A stretch of DNA of 64,000 bases, from positions 22,891,974 to 22,955,973 of the forward strand of contig CM060065.1 in assembly GCA_030533445.1 (NCBI GenBank), given 5' to 3'. Below, piece by piece: positions 1 through 10,521 of this stretch (position 1 is the first letter of the stretch; every line of letters starts with the position of its first letter). Position numbers and translations under genes: made by a program. This DNA comes from Cyprinodon diabolis (Eukaryota > Chordata > Actinopteri > Cyprinodontiformes > Cyprinodontidae). The notes beneath the pieces were generated by a model. It worked only from the letters and a program-made list of their open reading frames with translations, was not told where the DNA came from and searched no databases.

Positions 1-1917
1 GCTCACCTTTCAATTCAAAAATATTGAGTACTGACTGTTAGTTTTACAAAACGTAAAAGAAAAACCTTAACTGCTAATTAAATCAAAATCCAAACAAAAT
101 CCTTTTGTTGAAATTCATTTTTAAATGTTTGGTTTGTGTTTTACATCAGAGACAGAAGAAACTGACATTATTTATTTTAACCTATATTTTGGTCATTTTC
201 TTTTAGCTTTCTAGTCATATGTTTTATGTCAGGTTTATCAGATAGTCATTAAATATGCATCTGATATTTTTGATGCCACTTCTTTGCAAGAATAAACTTA
301 TAAGAAGCCTTTTTTATATTCAGAATTTTCTGTTTTCGTTGTTTTTTCTTTTTTTTTTTTTAACAAAACCTATGACATTAACTCTTGGTGTGTTTTCTCC
401 TGGTAGTTTTGCTTTTAAAAAAGCTGCAAACTCATATTCCATTGAAAATGTTGTGACGGCTGCTCTTGAGAGACCATTCACTTTCATATATAATTCATGG
501 CACACAGTTTCACTCAGGCTGAGTAGGTTCTGACGTCACACTGACCTCCTTTCGACGCAATGAAAGCTACTTCTAAACAAAATATCTTATTACACATGGA
601 CCATCCCTCTATGATTATTGTGTGTTTCTGGTGGATGATTTTTATGATTCTTTGTGAAGATTCTGATTTTTTGATGATTTGCTGTGCACTTGATGGATGT
701 TTTTAATGATTTTACTGCGCATCGGTTCTGATGTTTTTATTATGTAAATCACTTTGAATCACCTTATTGCTGAAATGTGCTATAAAAATTCATTTGTACT
801 TACTTAGTAGCTGTACACTACAAGGTATTGATGGGTAGCACTATTCTTAGTCTTCAGTCAGAAGCTACTGCTTGACTTGGACTTTTAAAACTGCATAAAG
901 TCCTTATTTGCTGTGCTGTTAAGATCAGCTATAAAGTGACCTGCCAGGAGGCTTAAATATAAAATGTTTATACCCCAAGACATGTACCAAAAAAGCTATT
1001 AAATTTAGGACCAAATCTTATTTATAGTTATTCATGATTTAAACACCTTAAAAATTTAATATTTTATTCACATTTTTGTTATCATTTAATCAATAATCAG
1101 TTATGTTAATCAGAAAAAAAGACTGGAGGCCTTTAATGCAGGAAAGGACTGCAGAATATGACACCATAAATACAACAACACAACCAGGTCACTGAATCTC
1201 AACATCATTTGCACCAGGAGCAAACCATATAAAAGCAATGGCTGTTATAAATATTCTCTGACAAGTGCAGCGCCTGAATCAAGTCTGTAACGTGCCCCTT
1301 CAGTATTATAGTAAAATACACTGCATACACCTGCTGTGGATACTATGCTTCTAAATGTCCAAGGCAAATTCTGATTAAATAGGAATTTAAAAATGTAATA
1401 TATTTTGCATAAAACAATGCGATAATAATAAAAACAGACAGGAGGCAGCAAGGTGAGGTGAGAAGTTTAATGAATAAGGGAAAAACTTAAATCTTGACAT
1501 TTGTACCCAGAAGCAGACCTGTGAGGATGGGATGAAACTGCCAGGTACATAAGGACAAAACAAAACAAATTGGACGCAGAGGCTGAAAGTATACATCCAA
1601 CAAAAGAAAATATAACAAATAACAGCAATTAAAAGTTAACAATATCGCAGAACCCAAATAAAATTCCAATTCATGACAACATTCAGCAGCCATCGCTTGA
1701 GATCAGGTAAAGCGCAGACATTCCTGCCTTCTCCATTTGAAATGCATTGTTCATTTTTTTCTGATTTGTTAAAACGTGTTTCTTTCTTGCTTTCATTGAG
1801 ACCTGTGTAACATTTGTTATCATTGTGTCATTTTAATCTTGTAAATGAAGGGAGAATAAGCTAAATTTGCTGTAAAAGAAATCAGCTTCAAAAATTCTTT
1901 TTTAATTTTTTTTTTTT
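1..1917. other. AT-rich sequence, no gene recognised
   Basis: I see no convincing coding exon, RNA gene or transposon end here. The open frames are short, rich in Phe/Leu/Lys and typical of AT-rich chance. Poly-T/poly-A runs occur near 350 and 1905. It precedes copy A of the tandem duplication. Confidence 0.5.
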
Positions 1918-2484
1918 TCAGCAGCACATTTAATGGAGTGCATAGAATGAGCTCAAATAATTATCGGCATTGTAGTGGCAGATCACTAAATGCTTCATAT
2001 TGAGACATACAGGGTAGGTATATCCCCAATCCAGGATAAAAAGTAATTACTGAGTAAAATAAATCAACAATTAAACAAATAAACATAAAATATGAAAGTT
2101 AATGAGAATTAATTTAAATAACTTTAATGAGACGAAACAAGAACTAAGGAATGTACATTATTTGACATTTTTTTATTACTTCCTGCTATTTTATAGATTT
2201 ACAGAGAAGTTATTAAGTTTAAAGCTTCTTGTAGCCTTGTCATAGTTTATGTCTGCCTTTTATTACAGTTTGGAAGACCATGACTTAGTGTAATAAAGGT
2301 TTTCTTCAAATAAAGAAACATAGCCCACTACCATCCTATTTAGCCTCAACATGAAGAAGGAAAAATACTTCCACTTTTTGAGAACAAAACCAGATAAAAC
2401 GTAATACACAATTGATATTCAAGTTTAAGATATCTACCTTCAGAAATGAGTTGAACCATAACACTACGATGAAACAGAACTGGC

Positions 2485-2511
2485 AAAAAAAAAAGGGGGG
2501 GGGGGGGGGGG
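2485..2511 (+). repeat. A/G homopolymer pair
   Basis: Ten A are followed by about seventeen G. The matching place in copy B of the tandem duplication (about 11299-11306) has only four A and four G, so the run expanded in copy A or shrank in copy B. A G-run this long is prone to sequencing error, so its exact length is uncertain. Confidence 0.75.
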
Positions 2512-2545
2512 ATTATATCAGAAACCGTAACAAAACACCTGCGAT

Positions 2546-3259
2546 TGTTGGGATCTGGAGATGTACCACCTTCCACCAGCAGAGTGCGCTGTGGGTCTCC
2601 TGGGCTGGAGCCCTCCAGCACACCTGAGACGCTTCTACTCATCAGGAGACCTGCCCTTCATAAGCAGCTGCCAGACCTTCCTTCGATGCCGCAGTGTTGA
2701 CCTTAGTTTGGTTAGCAACCTGAGCCTCTGTTACCTGAAAGAATCTAAGTTGTCTCTAAGTGAGAAAACTGGTTCTAACCGTCCTCTGTCTTTGCTCACA
2801 GGAAACCTGTCTCAAGCCTGAAGCTCTGGGTGAGCCTAACCTGCCTTCCAGCCCTGGTGAGCCAAACCTGAAGATTCCTATTTTGGATTTCCCCTGCTGC
2901 TCTCTGTGAAGAGCTGGAAACTCTGATCAAGGTCTGCCATTCAAAGTCAGAAGCTAGACGCTGCAGCTGCTTGAGCACTCTGCTGAATCAACAGTCTCTG
3001 GACCCAACGGTTCCCTCTCTCACAAGAGAAGCCTGGACCCCATCAAGGTAGAATCAGAATTATCTAAAAGGACTCTTTAATTATCTGCCTGCCCAGCTAA
3101 TCAAACTATCATCTCTGCAGACTTCAGTGAACCCAACCCGGACCTGTTCCAGATCCAGTTCATGTCTTTTGTGTCAAACATCTTAATAAACTCTGTTAAA
3201 CTTTTACCCAGCCTCCTTTGTGTTCTGCATGTGGGTTTGATATTAAACCAATCATGACA
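2546..3259 (+). repeat. 5' LTR
   Basis: This LTR is 714 bp, from TGTTGGGATC to AATCATGACA. It contains a TATA-like element (about 2658-2664), a predicted RNA start near 2688 and AATAAA at 3185-3190, followed by a GT-rich stretch, so U5 is short. It carries about 25 bp (near 2600-2625) that the 3' LTR lacks. In the 3' LTR the break falls between two CCTG repeats, which suggests a short-repeat deletion there. Confidence 0.92.
2658..2698 (+). promoter_or_regulatory. LTR promoter: TATA-like box and predicted RNA start with self-primer sequence
   Basis: TCATAAG (about 2658-2664) lies some 29 bp before GCCGCAGTGTT (2688-2698). That 11-mer is complementary, with one G-U pair, to AACACTGTGGC at 3261-3271, immediately downstream of the LTR. 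In Tf1/sushi retrotransposons the first 11 nt of the RNA fold back onto such a site and prime reverse transcription. The start position is inferred from TATA spacing and from this complementarity. The 3' LTR has GCTGCAGTGTT at 5886-5896. Confidence 0.7.
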
Positions 3260-4315
3260 GAACACTGTGGCCAAACACAAAGCCCAGCAGATCACCTCCG
3301 GAGGAGGCTTGAGGAACAGGACGCTCAGATCCTTGGACATGCGCATACCCTCCGTGAGTTACACACTAAAATTGAACATCAGAACCAAATACTACAAACG
3401 TATGCCGGCTACATGGGAAATGCTAATGCCACGCCAGCAGTACGTCCTGTTCCGGATCCACTTCCGCCTCTAAGGTCACCGGCAGTGACGTCATTTCCTG
3501 AGTTCCGTCCAAGTCCGCCTGAAGGATTTTCAGGTAACCAAAGGGATTGTAAAGGATTTTTGTTTCAATGTCGTTTACTTTTTGAGCAATCTCCCGGCAG
3601 TTTTCCGAATGATAGGAAAAAAAAATCCTTCATTCTCTCTCAACTCACTGGACGAGCTCTTGAATGGGCGGAGGCAAGGTTCTCTTCAGAGTCCAGTTTT
3701 TCTTGTACATTTTCCGAGTTCATATCTGAGTTTTCCCAAGTATTTAACCACGACTCAGATAAAACAATTGATTCCCGAGCCCTGCTAACTTTAAAACAGG
3801 GAAATTCTACAGTGGCTGAGTTCTCCATTGACTTCTGGGTTAAAGCCGCAGCCTCAGGTTGGAACGAATGTGCACTTAAGAGTGCTTATTTTAAGGCTTT
3901 AAATGATAACATCAAAGACGAACTAGCCACAATCGATGAACCAGCTAGTTTGGAGGACTTAATCCGCTTAACCATCAGACTGGATAACAGACTCCAAACT
4001 AGAAATAACTCTAGACAAAGAAGTCTAAATTTTTCTGTGTCAGCTCCTGCATTTAACAATACTTCTGTTTTTTCTGGACCCGCAGAACCCAGTTCCAAGC
4101 CAAAGTCTAAAAACCAGACTCTTTCTGTGCCTGTCTAAGTCGCTCACTCAGATGGAGCGGAGGTCGAACCCATGCAGATTGGACACACAAGGCTATCCCC
4201 TGAGGAAAGACAACGAAGATTTAGAGGCAATCTGTGTCTGTACTGTGGTGAGACTGGCCATTTCATTGCTTCATGTCCGGCTAAGTCAAAAGCCAGGGCC
4301 CGTCAGAGGAATTGA
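3254..4315 (+). pseudogene. Retrotransposon gag, one internal stop
   Basis: The frame starts at ATG 3254, inside the last six bases of the 5' LTR, and runs to TGA 4313-4315. The N-terminal third has a Gln/Glu/His-rich heptad-like stretch (LEEQDAQ, LRELHTKIEHQN), then a Pro-rich linker. The capsid-like core resembles the sushi-ichi/PEG10 gag family (FSGNQRDCKGFLFQC, then LTGRALEWAEARF). A single CCHC zinc knuckle, C-x2-C-x4-H-x4-C, lies at 4234-4276 and would bind RNA. TAA at 4136-4138 separates core and knuckle, so the copy is broken. Family-level identification is confident; activity is not expected. Confidence 0.85.
3261..3271 (+). other. Candidate primer-binding site for self-priming
   Basis: AACACTGTGGC starts two bases after the 5' LTR end. 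It does not start with the TGG that a tRNA CCA-end primer would need. It pairs over 11 positions (one G-U) with the predicted 5' end of the element's RNA at 2688-2698. This matches the arrangement described for Tf1 and sushi elements. Priming itself is inferred. Confidence 0.65.
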
Positions 4316-5230
4316 GGAGTCTGACGGGCCATCTGAAAACTGAAAAAACTGCTCATCTGATGTTGCCTGCTACTCTTTTTTTCTCCAACCAGAATCTCAC
4401 CTTGTCGGCTTTCATTGACTCTGGGTGTGAAAGAAATCTCATTGATTCAGATCTGGTCCAGCAATTAAATATTGAGACTGTCTTTTTATCTAAGCCTCTC
4501 AGAGTATCTGCTATTGATGGAAAGAAGCTTCATCAAGTCACTCATCAGACACAACCTCTAGAACTTTTAATCTCTGGAAACCATCGTGAAACTTTAACGT
4601 TTTTTGTTTTTCCTTCTGCATGCTCCCCTCTGGTGCTGGGATTCGAGTGGCTGGAACGTCATAACCCCCATATCAACTGGGCTGAACGCCACATTGAGTC
4701 TTGGTCCACTTCCTGTCACAAGTCATGCCTTCGTTCTGCGGCTCCTGCTATTCAGTCCCCTAGAGGTAGGGGGGAGATGGACTCTCCTGACCTTACTTCT
4801 GTTCCTCCCCAGTATCATGATCTGGCACCAGTCTTCAGTAAGGTCAGTGCGACGTCTCTTCCACCTCACAGACCATATGACTGCGCCATAGATTTACTTC
4901 CAGGAGCCCCCCTTCCCAGCAGTAGACTATACAACATCTCCAAACCTGAACACGAGACCATGGAAAAATATATCAATGAGTCTGAGCTGGAATTATTCGT
5001 CCATCTTCATCTCCTCTTGGTGCTGGTTTCTTTTTTGTGGGTAAAAAAGATGGTTCCCTATGACCCTGTATAGATTACAGAGGCTTAAATCAGATAACCG
5101 TCAAAAATAAGTACCCCCTACCATTACTGGCATCAGCGTTTGAACCTGTTCAGGGTGCAACAGTGTTCACTAAACTCGATTTGAGAAACGCATATCCCCT
5201 CCTTAGAATAAGAGAAGGAGACGAATGGAA
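4285..5230 (+). pseudogene. Retrotransposon pol: protease and N-terminal RT, frameshifted
   Basis: This frame is -1 relative to gag and overlaps the gag end (open from 4285; gag stops at 4315). I see no canonical slippery heptamer in the overlap. The aspartic protease motif FIDSGCERNLID places the active-site Asp codon at 4417-4419. The RT start follows (YDCAIDLLPGAPLPSSRLY). The frame then shifts by one base near 4990-5000. Beyond the shift the other frame reads RPSSSPLGAGFFFVGKKDGS, a TGA at 5061-5063 (a likely CpG-decayed Arg codon), then CIDYRGLN and [13 protein letters not shown] stops abruptly near 5235-5240, before the YxDD catalytic motif, through an internal deletion. Confidence 0.85.
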
Positions 5231-5755
5231 GACCTCAGTCCATCACCACATCCGCCGTTGTCAGCGCATCTGGAAGGACACCATCACCACCCTCAACCGC
5301 TCATCTGCTTCTACAAAACGCTTCGCAGATTCTAAGAGACGTCCTGCCCCTGATAACACCATAGGCCAAGAGGTTTGGTTGTCAATCGGCCCATAAAAAA
5401 TTGCCCAAATAATCAACCCCTCTGCTGTCCGCCTGCACCTGCCACTGAATCTCCGCATCCATCCTACGTTCCATGTCTCCCAAGTCAAACCTGTCTTTAC
5501 TAGCCCCCTGTGCCCACCATCCGACTCCCCTCCACCCGCCCTGGACATCGACGGCCATCCGGCCTACACAGTTCGCCGGATCGTGGACTCCTGTCGGCGA
5601 GGTCACGGATGGCAGTACCTCGTCGACTGGGAGGGCTACGGTCCGGAGGACCGCACCTGGGTTCCTGGCTTATACATCCTCGATCCGTCCCCGATCGAGG
5701 AGTATGAGAGTTCCCTCCCGTCCACTTCCTCGGGACCGCCAAGAGGCGGTCGTTG
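5231..5755 (+). pseudogene. Integrase C-terminus and chromodomain of the retrotransposon
   Basis: After the deletion the same frame continues into an integrase tail ([10 protein letters not shown], then [13 protein letters not shown] and QEVWLS) and meets a stop at 5394-5396. From about 5397 the frame is open to TGA 5753-5755, reading [10 protein letters not shown], then [12 protein letters not shown], then a chromodomain with [17 protein letters not shown]. Chromodomains of this class guide integration to chromatin. The integrase DDE core is absent. The end abuts the polypurine tract. The region is markedly GC-richer than its surroundings. Confidence 0.88.
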
Positions 5756-5767
5756 AGAGGGGGGTAC
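5755..5767 (+). other. Polypurine tract
   Basis: GAGAGGGGGG followed by TAC lies directly before the 3' LTR at 5768. This is the usual place and composition of the plus-strand primer of LTR retrotransposons. Its GA is shared with the last codon of pol. Confidence 0.8.
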
Positions 5768-6456
5768 TGTTGGGATCTGGAGATGTACCACCTTCCACCA
5801 GCAGAGTGCGCTGTGGGTCTCCTGAGACGCTTCTACTCATAAGGAGACCTGCCCTTCATAAGCAGCTGCCAGACCTTTCTTCGACGCTGCAGTGTTGACC
5901 TTAGTTTGGTTAGCAACCTGAGCCTCTGTTACCTGAAAGAATCTAAGTTGTCTCTAAGTGAGAAAACTGGTTCTAACCTTCCTCTGTCTTTGATCACAGG
6001 AAACCTGTCTCAAGCCTGAAGCTCTGGGTGAGCTTAACCTGCCTTCCAGCCCTGGTGAGCCAAACCTGAAGATTCCTATTTTGGATTTCCCCTGCTGCTC
6101 TCTGTGAAGAGCTGGAAACTCTGATCAAGGTCTGGCATTCAAAGTCAGAAGTTAGACGCTGCAGCTGCTTGAGCATTCTGCTGTATCAACAGTCTCTGGA
6201 CCCAACGGTTCCCTCTATCACAAGAGAAGCCTGGACCCCGTCAAGGTAGAATCAGAACTATCTAAAGGACTCTTTAATCATCTGCCTGCCCAGCTAATCA
6301 AACTATCATCTCTGCAGACTTCAGTGAACCCAACCCGGACCTGTTCCAGATCCAGCTCATGTCTTTTGTGTCAAACATCTTAATAAACTCTGTTAAACTT
6401 TTACCCAGCCTCCTTTGTGTTCTGCATGTGGGTTTGATATTAAACCAATCATGAAA
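5768..6456 (+). repeat. 3' LTR
   Basis: This LTR is 689 bp and nearly identical to the 5' LTR except for the missing ~25 bp near 5823 and scattered substitutions. Its last bases read ATGAAA where the 5' LTR has ATGACA. It is followed by GAGAT (6457-6461), the right half of the target duplication. Confidence 0.92.
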
Positions 6457-6461
6457 GAGAT

Positions 6462-7182
6462 AAAATTATATTTTTAAATCAGCTGCTAATGTTTTATTGA
6501 AGGTCGATATGTTTAACAGTTAGATGATGCATGGCCTGGTCTATTTCTTCCATTTCTTTTTTTTTATTATGAATTTAGGTTACTATCTATTCTAATGTAT
6601 CATGTATTGGTCAGCAGAGAAAATATTCTTATCTCTGATCACTTTTCTAACATATTATTTTTTCACAATAAATGTTTGCTCCTCTAAAGCAATAAGTCGT
6701 AGATAATGCTGTGTACATCAGTGGTTGTTTAAGTTGTCCCGGTCAGTATGAGTTACATGTCATCCACTCTGATCACATAAATGAAATTACACAATGGTCA
6801 TTCAACCTTAAAAGCTTACATAATATAATGGCATCTCAGTTTGTGTCGTTAGCTGAAAAAATGTTTTTAGCTTTTTAATTTTCTCATCCATTATATAATA
6901 TGTTACCTAAACTAAACATTGAATAAAAACAGGTCAAAGCTATCAGACTTCTGCAAAGTAAGAAAAGGATGAGATGGCGGTAGAAGGTTGCTTTTTACAA
7001 GCCGTTTCTGATTTAAAAGTTAATCCTATATTTACCTGCATACTGTGAAGAATCCACTGTGAAATTATACCCTGCATATAATGTTATACAGAGTACTTCA
7101 AAAAGCTGAAAATGTAATTTTTAGCAGGAACAGTGTTTAAACAGATTGTGAATAAAGTTATTTGGCTTAAATTACTCCCACC
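6462..7182. other. Tandem-duplicated non-coding sequence
   Basis: This part of copy A aligns with 11343-12058 in copy B. I see no coding exon or transposon end in it. Confidence 0.6.
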
Positions 7183-9495
7183 ATTTTCACCTCTCAATTT
7201 GGAGTGTCTTGATTTAATAACACAATTTGTACCAAGTTCTGAAAGCCTAATGCCGGAACATGAACACAGGTTCCCAGAGAAATGCTAGTGGTAAAGTGAA
7301 CAAAAATTTTCCCCTGAAATATTATGTATTTTAAGACAGCAGGATCCTTTTCACAGCCCTTAAAACCCTTTCAGTTCAGCCTTTCAAGGGCTCTGCCACA
7401 CAGAGATGGTAGTGTACAGGAACAGGTTTAGGGGATGAATGAAATGGGTGTGAGAATGTGTGATCAGAGACTTGCTTGGTCCTTGGGAAAAGTAAACTCA
7501 GGGAATGGATTTTCCAGAATCCACTTAGTAATCCCCCGACAGAACCTACAACAAAGAGGAATGCATGAAAAATGATGTGGCTGAAATCTGGCAAAGCTTC
7601 TATACCTGACTTAACACATTAGGTTAATTTGAGCCTACTGTTTACTATTTTTTGCACAGCAAAAACTCTTGCTGCTTATATTACATCATCACTTCTTTTA
7701 TAGGTGCTTTATCTCCTCTTGCAGAGTAGGTACTTAGAAAACTAGTAGTTCACCAGTGACATATAGGGTTGCATTTAGCTTTGCCATCATTGCTGCATAT
7801 TTTGATTAACAGAGCAAGCTGAATGCCCAACCATTACCAGCTCCATTTAAGCATGAATTCAGTCAGTATGACCCAGGTTTTTGAACTGTAATTTCTTAAA
7901 TCCAAATGGAGCAGTGTGCAAAGTGTTGGGATCTGGAGGTTTGTCCACTTCTCCACCAGAGGGCGCACGAGATCTCCTGGAGCATGAGCCGACCGCACCA
8001 CCTGTCTCTCATCTGCTCATCAGGAGATCCATACTTAAGGAGGCGGAGGGCTTGACTCCAGTGCCAGAGTGTTTGCCAGTAACGGTTGATCCTGCCTGAA
8101 TACCTGAAACTCTGGAGAGTTTCTCTGCCGGTGATCTGTCTGCTCGTTCTCAGTAGGACTCTGGAGAGCAGCCTCAGTCAAGTACCTGCCTGCCCGCTCT
8201 CAGAAGATTACTGGAAGGAAAACTCAATCAGTGATCTGCCTGCACTCAGTAAGCTCTGCCTCCGCCTCTGCCCTCAGCCTGCCGACAACCTCTGGACCCT
8301 CAAGGCTCCCCCCCCCCTCTGCAGCTCTGCTCCATTTCCGAACAGGTACAGACCTGAACACTCACAACCAGCAAAAGACATGGACCTCCACTAATCTCTC
8401 TGTCCTCCTCAGCAGTGAACCCACTCGTGACCAGTCAAGCCCCCTCTTGGATCTGAACATACTTTGTACATTTATTATTAATAAATCTTTGAACTTTTTC
8501 ATCTGCCTCCGAGTGTTCTGCATGTGGGTTAGACACATTAATCCGAACATGACACAAAGATGCAAAGCATGTCATGATCCCAGTGTGTATGTATGACTTT
8601 TTGTGTTAATGTAAGGTCTTTTCTAAACAGAGAATCTCTGTGTGGCTGCCTGCTGCATCCTGCACGCCTTTCTGCAATCTCCTCATTGGGCTTACATGCT
8701 ATGTATCTTTGTACACTGCTCCATTTTGATGAAAAAAAAAAACAATTTCGGATTTGTTTGCCCATGGCACACTAATGCATCTGTCTGTAAAAGTTTGGCT
8801 CTGTGCTTTAAATGTGTAATTGAGAAGCAAAGATCCAACCGATCACAAATTGGGTCTGGTTTTTTCTTAGGCCTGTTTTTAGACATTCATCATGCTCCAG
8901 TTTTGTCCTGAAAATGTTAACTACCTCTGCTGTTAGGAGGTATAGAGAGAGTTGGTCTCACCTGGTGCCAATCTCAATTGTTGGACTTTGAAAATAGGTC
9001 TTTTTTAATTTTTTTTTTTTTAGACAGTGTGGAATGTGTCCAATCAGAAGAGCCAGAATTGTTTTAGATTGTTTTGCAATGTTTTGTGTGACAGATTGAA
9101 AGCTGTCAATTATCCATGTACACATTTTCTTTGTTTTATTTTTGGAAGTTCCTCTGTGCATGGTATTGCCTCCTCCTGGATATTTTATCTTAGAGATAGT
9201 GATTGATGGCTCTCTATCCATTTGTTGGAGATGGTTGGCTATTTGTTTAATGGTTGTTGGTTTTGCTAATTTTTAGGGCCACATAATAGTAACGATCAAT
9301 AATTACTAGTAGCATTATTTGGTCATGGTAATCCGTTGTAATGAGTAACACTATACATCTTTGTCTGCTGGCAAAACGGTGATGATATGGTCTCTATTGA
9401 GAGAGGTGATTGCCCAGGTTTCTTTTGGTATGATGCTACACTAGACATTGCTGCTGTAACCTTGATCATAAGCCCTTTGCCATGTTGATTTTTTC
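7183..9495. other. 2.3-kb segment present only in copy A
   Basis: Copy B runs straight from the equivalent of 7182 (CTCCCACC) to the equivalent of 9496 (TGATGGCTGATTC) at 12058/12059. No target duplication or terminal repeats flank the segment, so loss from copy B is more likely than insertion into copy A. Apart from the solo LTR at 7924-8554 I recognise no gene in it. Confidence 0.75.
7924..8554 (+). mobile_element. Solo LTR (gypsy, related to the 2.5-kb element)
   Basis: The sequence runs from TGTTGGGATCTGG to GAACATGACA, the same ends as the LTRs of the element at 2546. It is flanked by a perfect 5-bp target duplication CAAAG (7919-7923 and 8555-8559). It has a TATA-like TACTTAAG (8032-8039), GCCAGAGTGTT (8063-8073) about 28 bp after it, and AATAAA near 8480-8485. 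A CT-rich run lies near 8300. No internal region remains, so it arose by LTR-LTR recombination. It belongs to a different subfamily from the 2546 element. Confidence 0.93.
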
Positions 9496-9616
9496 TGATG
9501 GCTGATTCAATGCCATTGATGAGTTCTGGTACCAGATGCTGCTTAGGGGTTATGGAAAAGTTGAAGCATGTTGTTAAAATATTCAGTTCTGACTGGATGA
9601 TCTCTCTGTTTGAAAG

Positions 9617-10521
9617 TGTCATGATGGGTTAAGAAGGTAAGCCCAAGATGCAGAACACACACGGAGGAGGCAGGGAAAAAGTTCAAAAGTTTAATAAAGT
9701 TCAGAAACAAAGGTTAAAGCACTGAGACTGGAATGGATCAGGGGCTGGTTCACTGGAGTCTTGACTGGGACTGGAGACTGTTGGCTAGCAGAGTTCATGA
9801 GAGGCTAGCATCTAGCTTCAGGCTTAGCAAGGCAGTACTAGATTTGAGCTTCCAGCTTACAGCAGAGAACACAGAGGAAATAACACGAAGGATTCTTCAG
9901 GCTGAGCTTCCAGCTCTTAGCAGGGAACGACGGGGAAAATCCACATATGACTCTTGAAGCTGATTCCACGTAGGTACCTCCAGGGAAACTCCACATAGGA
10001 GTCTTAGGTTACATCCACGTAGGAATCTTCGGGTTGGCTCACCAGGGCAGACTAGCAGGTTAGGCTCTCCTAGAGCTTCTGGCTTGAGACTGGTTTCCTG
10101 TGATACAGCTCTTCCTGAGCTTCAGACCAGAGACAGGGTTCCAGAGGGGCAGCTCCTCCTGAGCTTCAGACCAGAGACAGGTTTTCCTGTGAGGCACAGA
10201 TAAAGGAGAGATTAGAATCAGAATCTCACACTAGAGACTACCAAGATTCAATCAAAACAGGGACTCAGAAGCTAACCAACTAAGATCAACACTGCGGCGT
10301 TGAGGCAAGGTCTGAAGTCAGCTTAAATAGGAGAGGTCTTCTGATGAGAGGATTAGCAACAGGTGTGCAGGAAGGTTCCAGCTCCAGAAGACCCACGGCG
10401 CACTCTCCTGGAGACAGAGGGTAGTCTCCAGATCCCCACAGTAACTCCAACCCTAAGGAAAAACACAGAGCAGAAGAGGATCCTCGGCGCCCTCTGGAGG
10501 GCAAGCCTGAGGATCCTAACA
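9617..10521 (-). mobile_element. Solo LTR (gypsy, minus strand)
   Basis: On the minus strand it runs from TGTTAGGATCC to CATCATGACA, 905 bp. The flanks are GAAAG (9612-9616) and GTAAG (10522-10526), a 5-bp duplication with one change. The unfilled site GAAAG is intact at 12158-12162 in copy B. On the minus strand CTATTTAAGC (10330-10321) precedes GCCGCAGTGTT (10298-10288) by about 28 bp, and ATTAAA lies at about 9695-9690. The middle contains short imperfect direct repeats, for example GAGCTTCAGACCAGAGACAG twice between 10110 and 10190. Confidence 0.93.

Larger units (their letters stand above)
2546..6456 (+). mobile_element. Ty3/gypsy LTR retrotransposon, internally deleted (Tf1/sushi-like chromovirus)
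   Basis: The element has two near-identical LTRs (2546-3259 and 5768-6456), both starting TGTTGGGATCTGG, and the internal order gag, protease, RT, integrase tail, chromodomain. It is flanked by GCGAT (2541-2545) and GAGAT (6457-6461), a 5-bp target duplication with one change. The unfilled site GAAAT is preserved at 11338-11342 in copy B of the tandem duplication. The body is only 3.9 kb because most of RT, RNase H and the integrase core are missing. A nonsense codon, a frameshift and further stops make it non-autonomous. A chromodomain after integrase marks chromoviruses. The self-priming signal described separately points to the Tf1/sushi branch. Confidence 0.93.

Noticed and set aside
4285..4315. 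Programmed -1 frameshift site at the gag/pol overlap
   Set aside because: Pol is in the -1 frame, but I see no X-XXY-YYZ heptamer in the gag frame within the overlap, so no site is annotated.
5473..5898. Long plus-strand ORF over the integrase/chromodomain region
   Set aside because: It is in a different frame from the chromodomain and crosses the LTR boundary. It is a shadow of GC-rich coding sequence.
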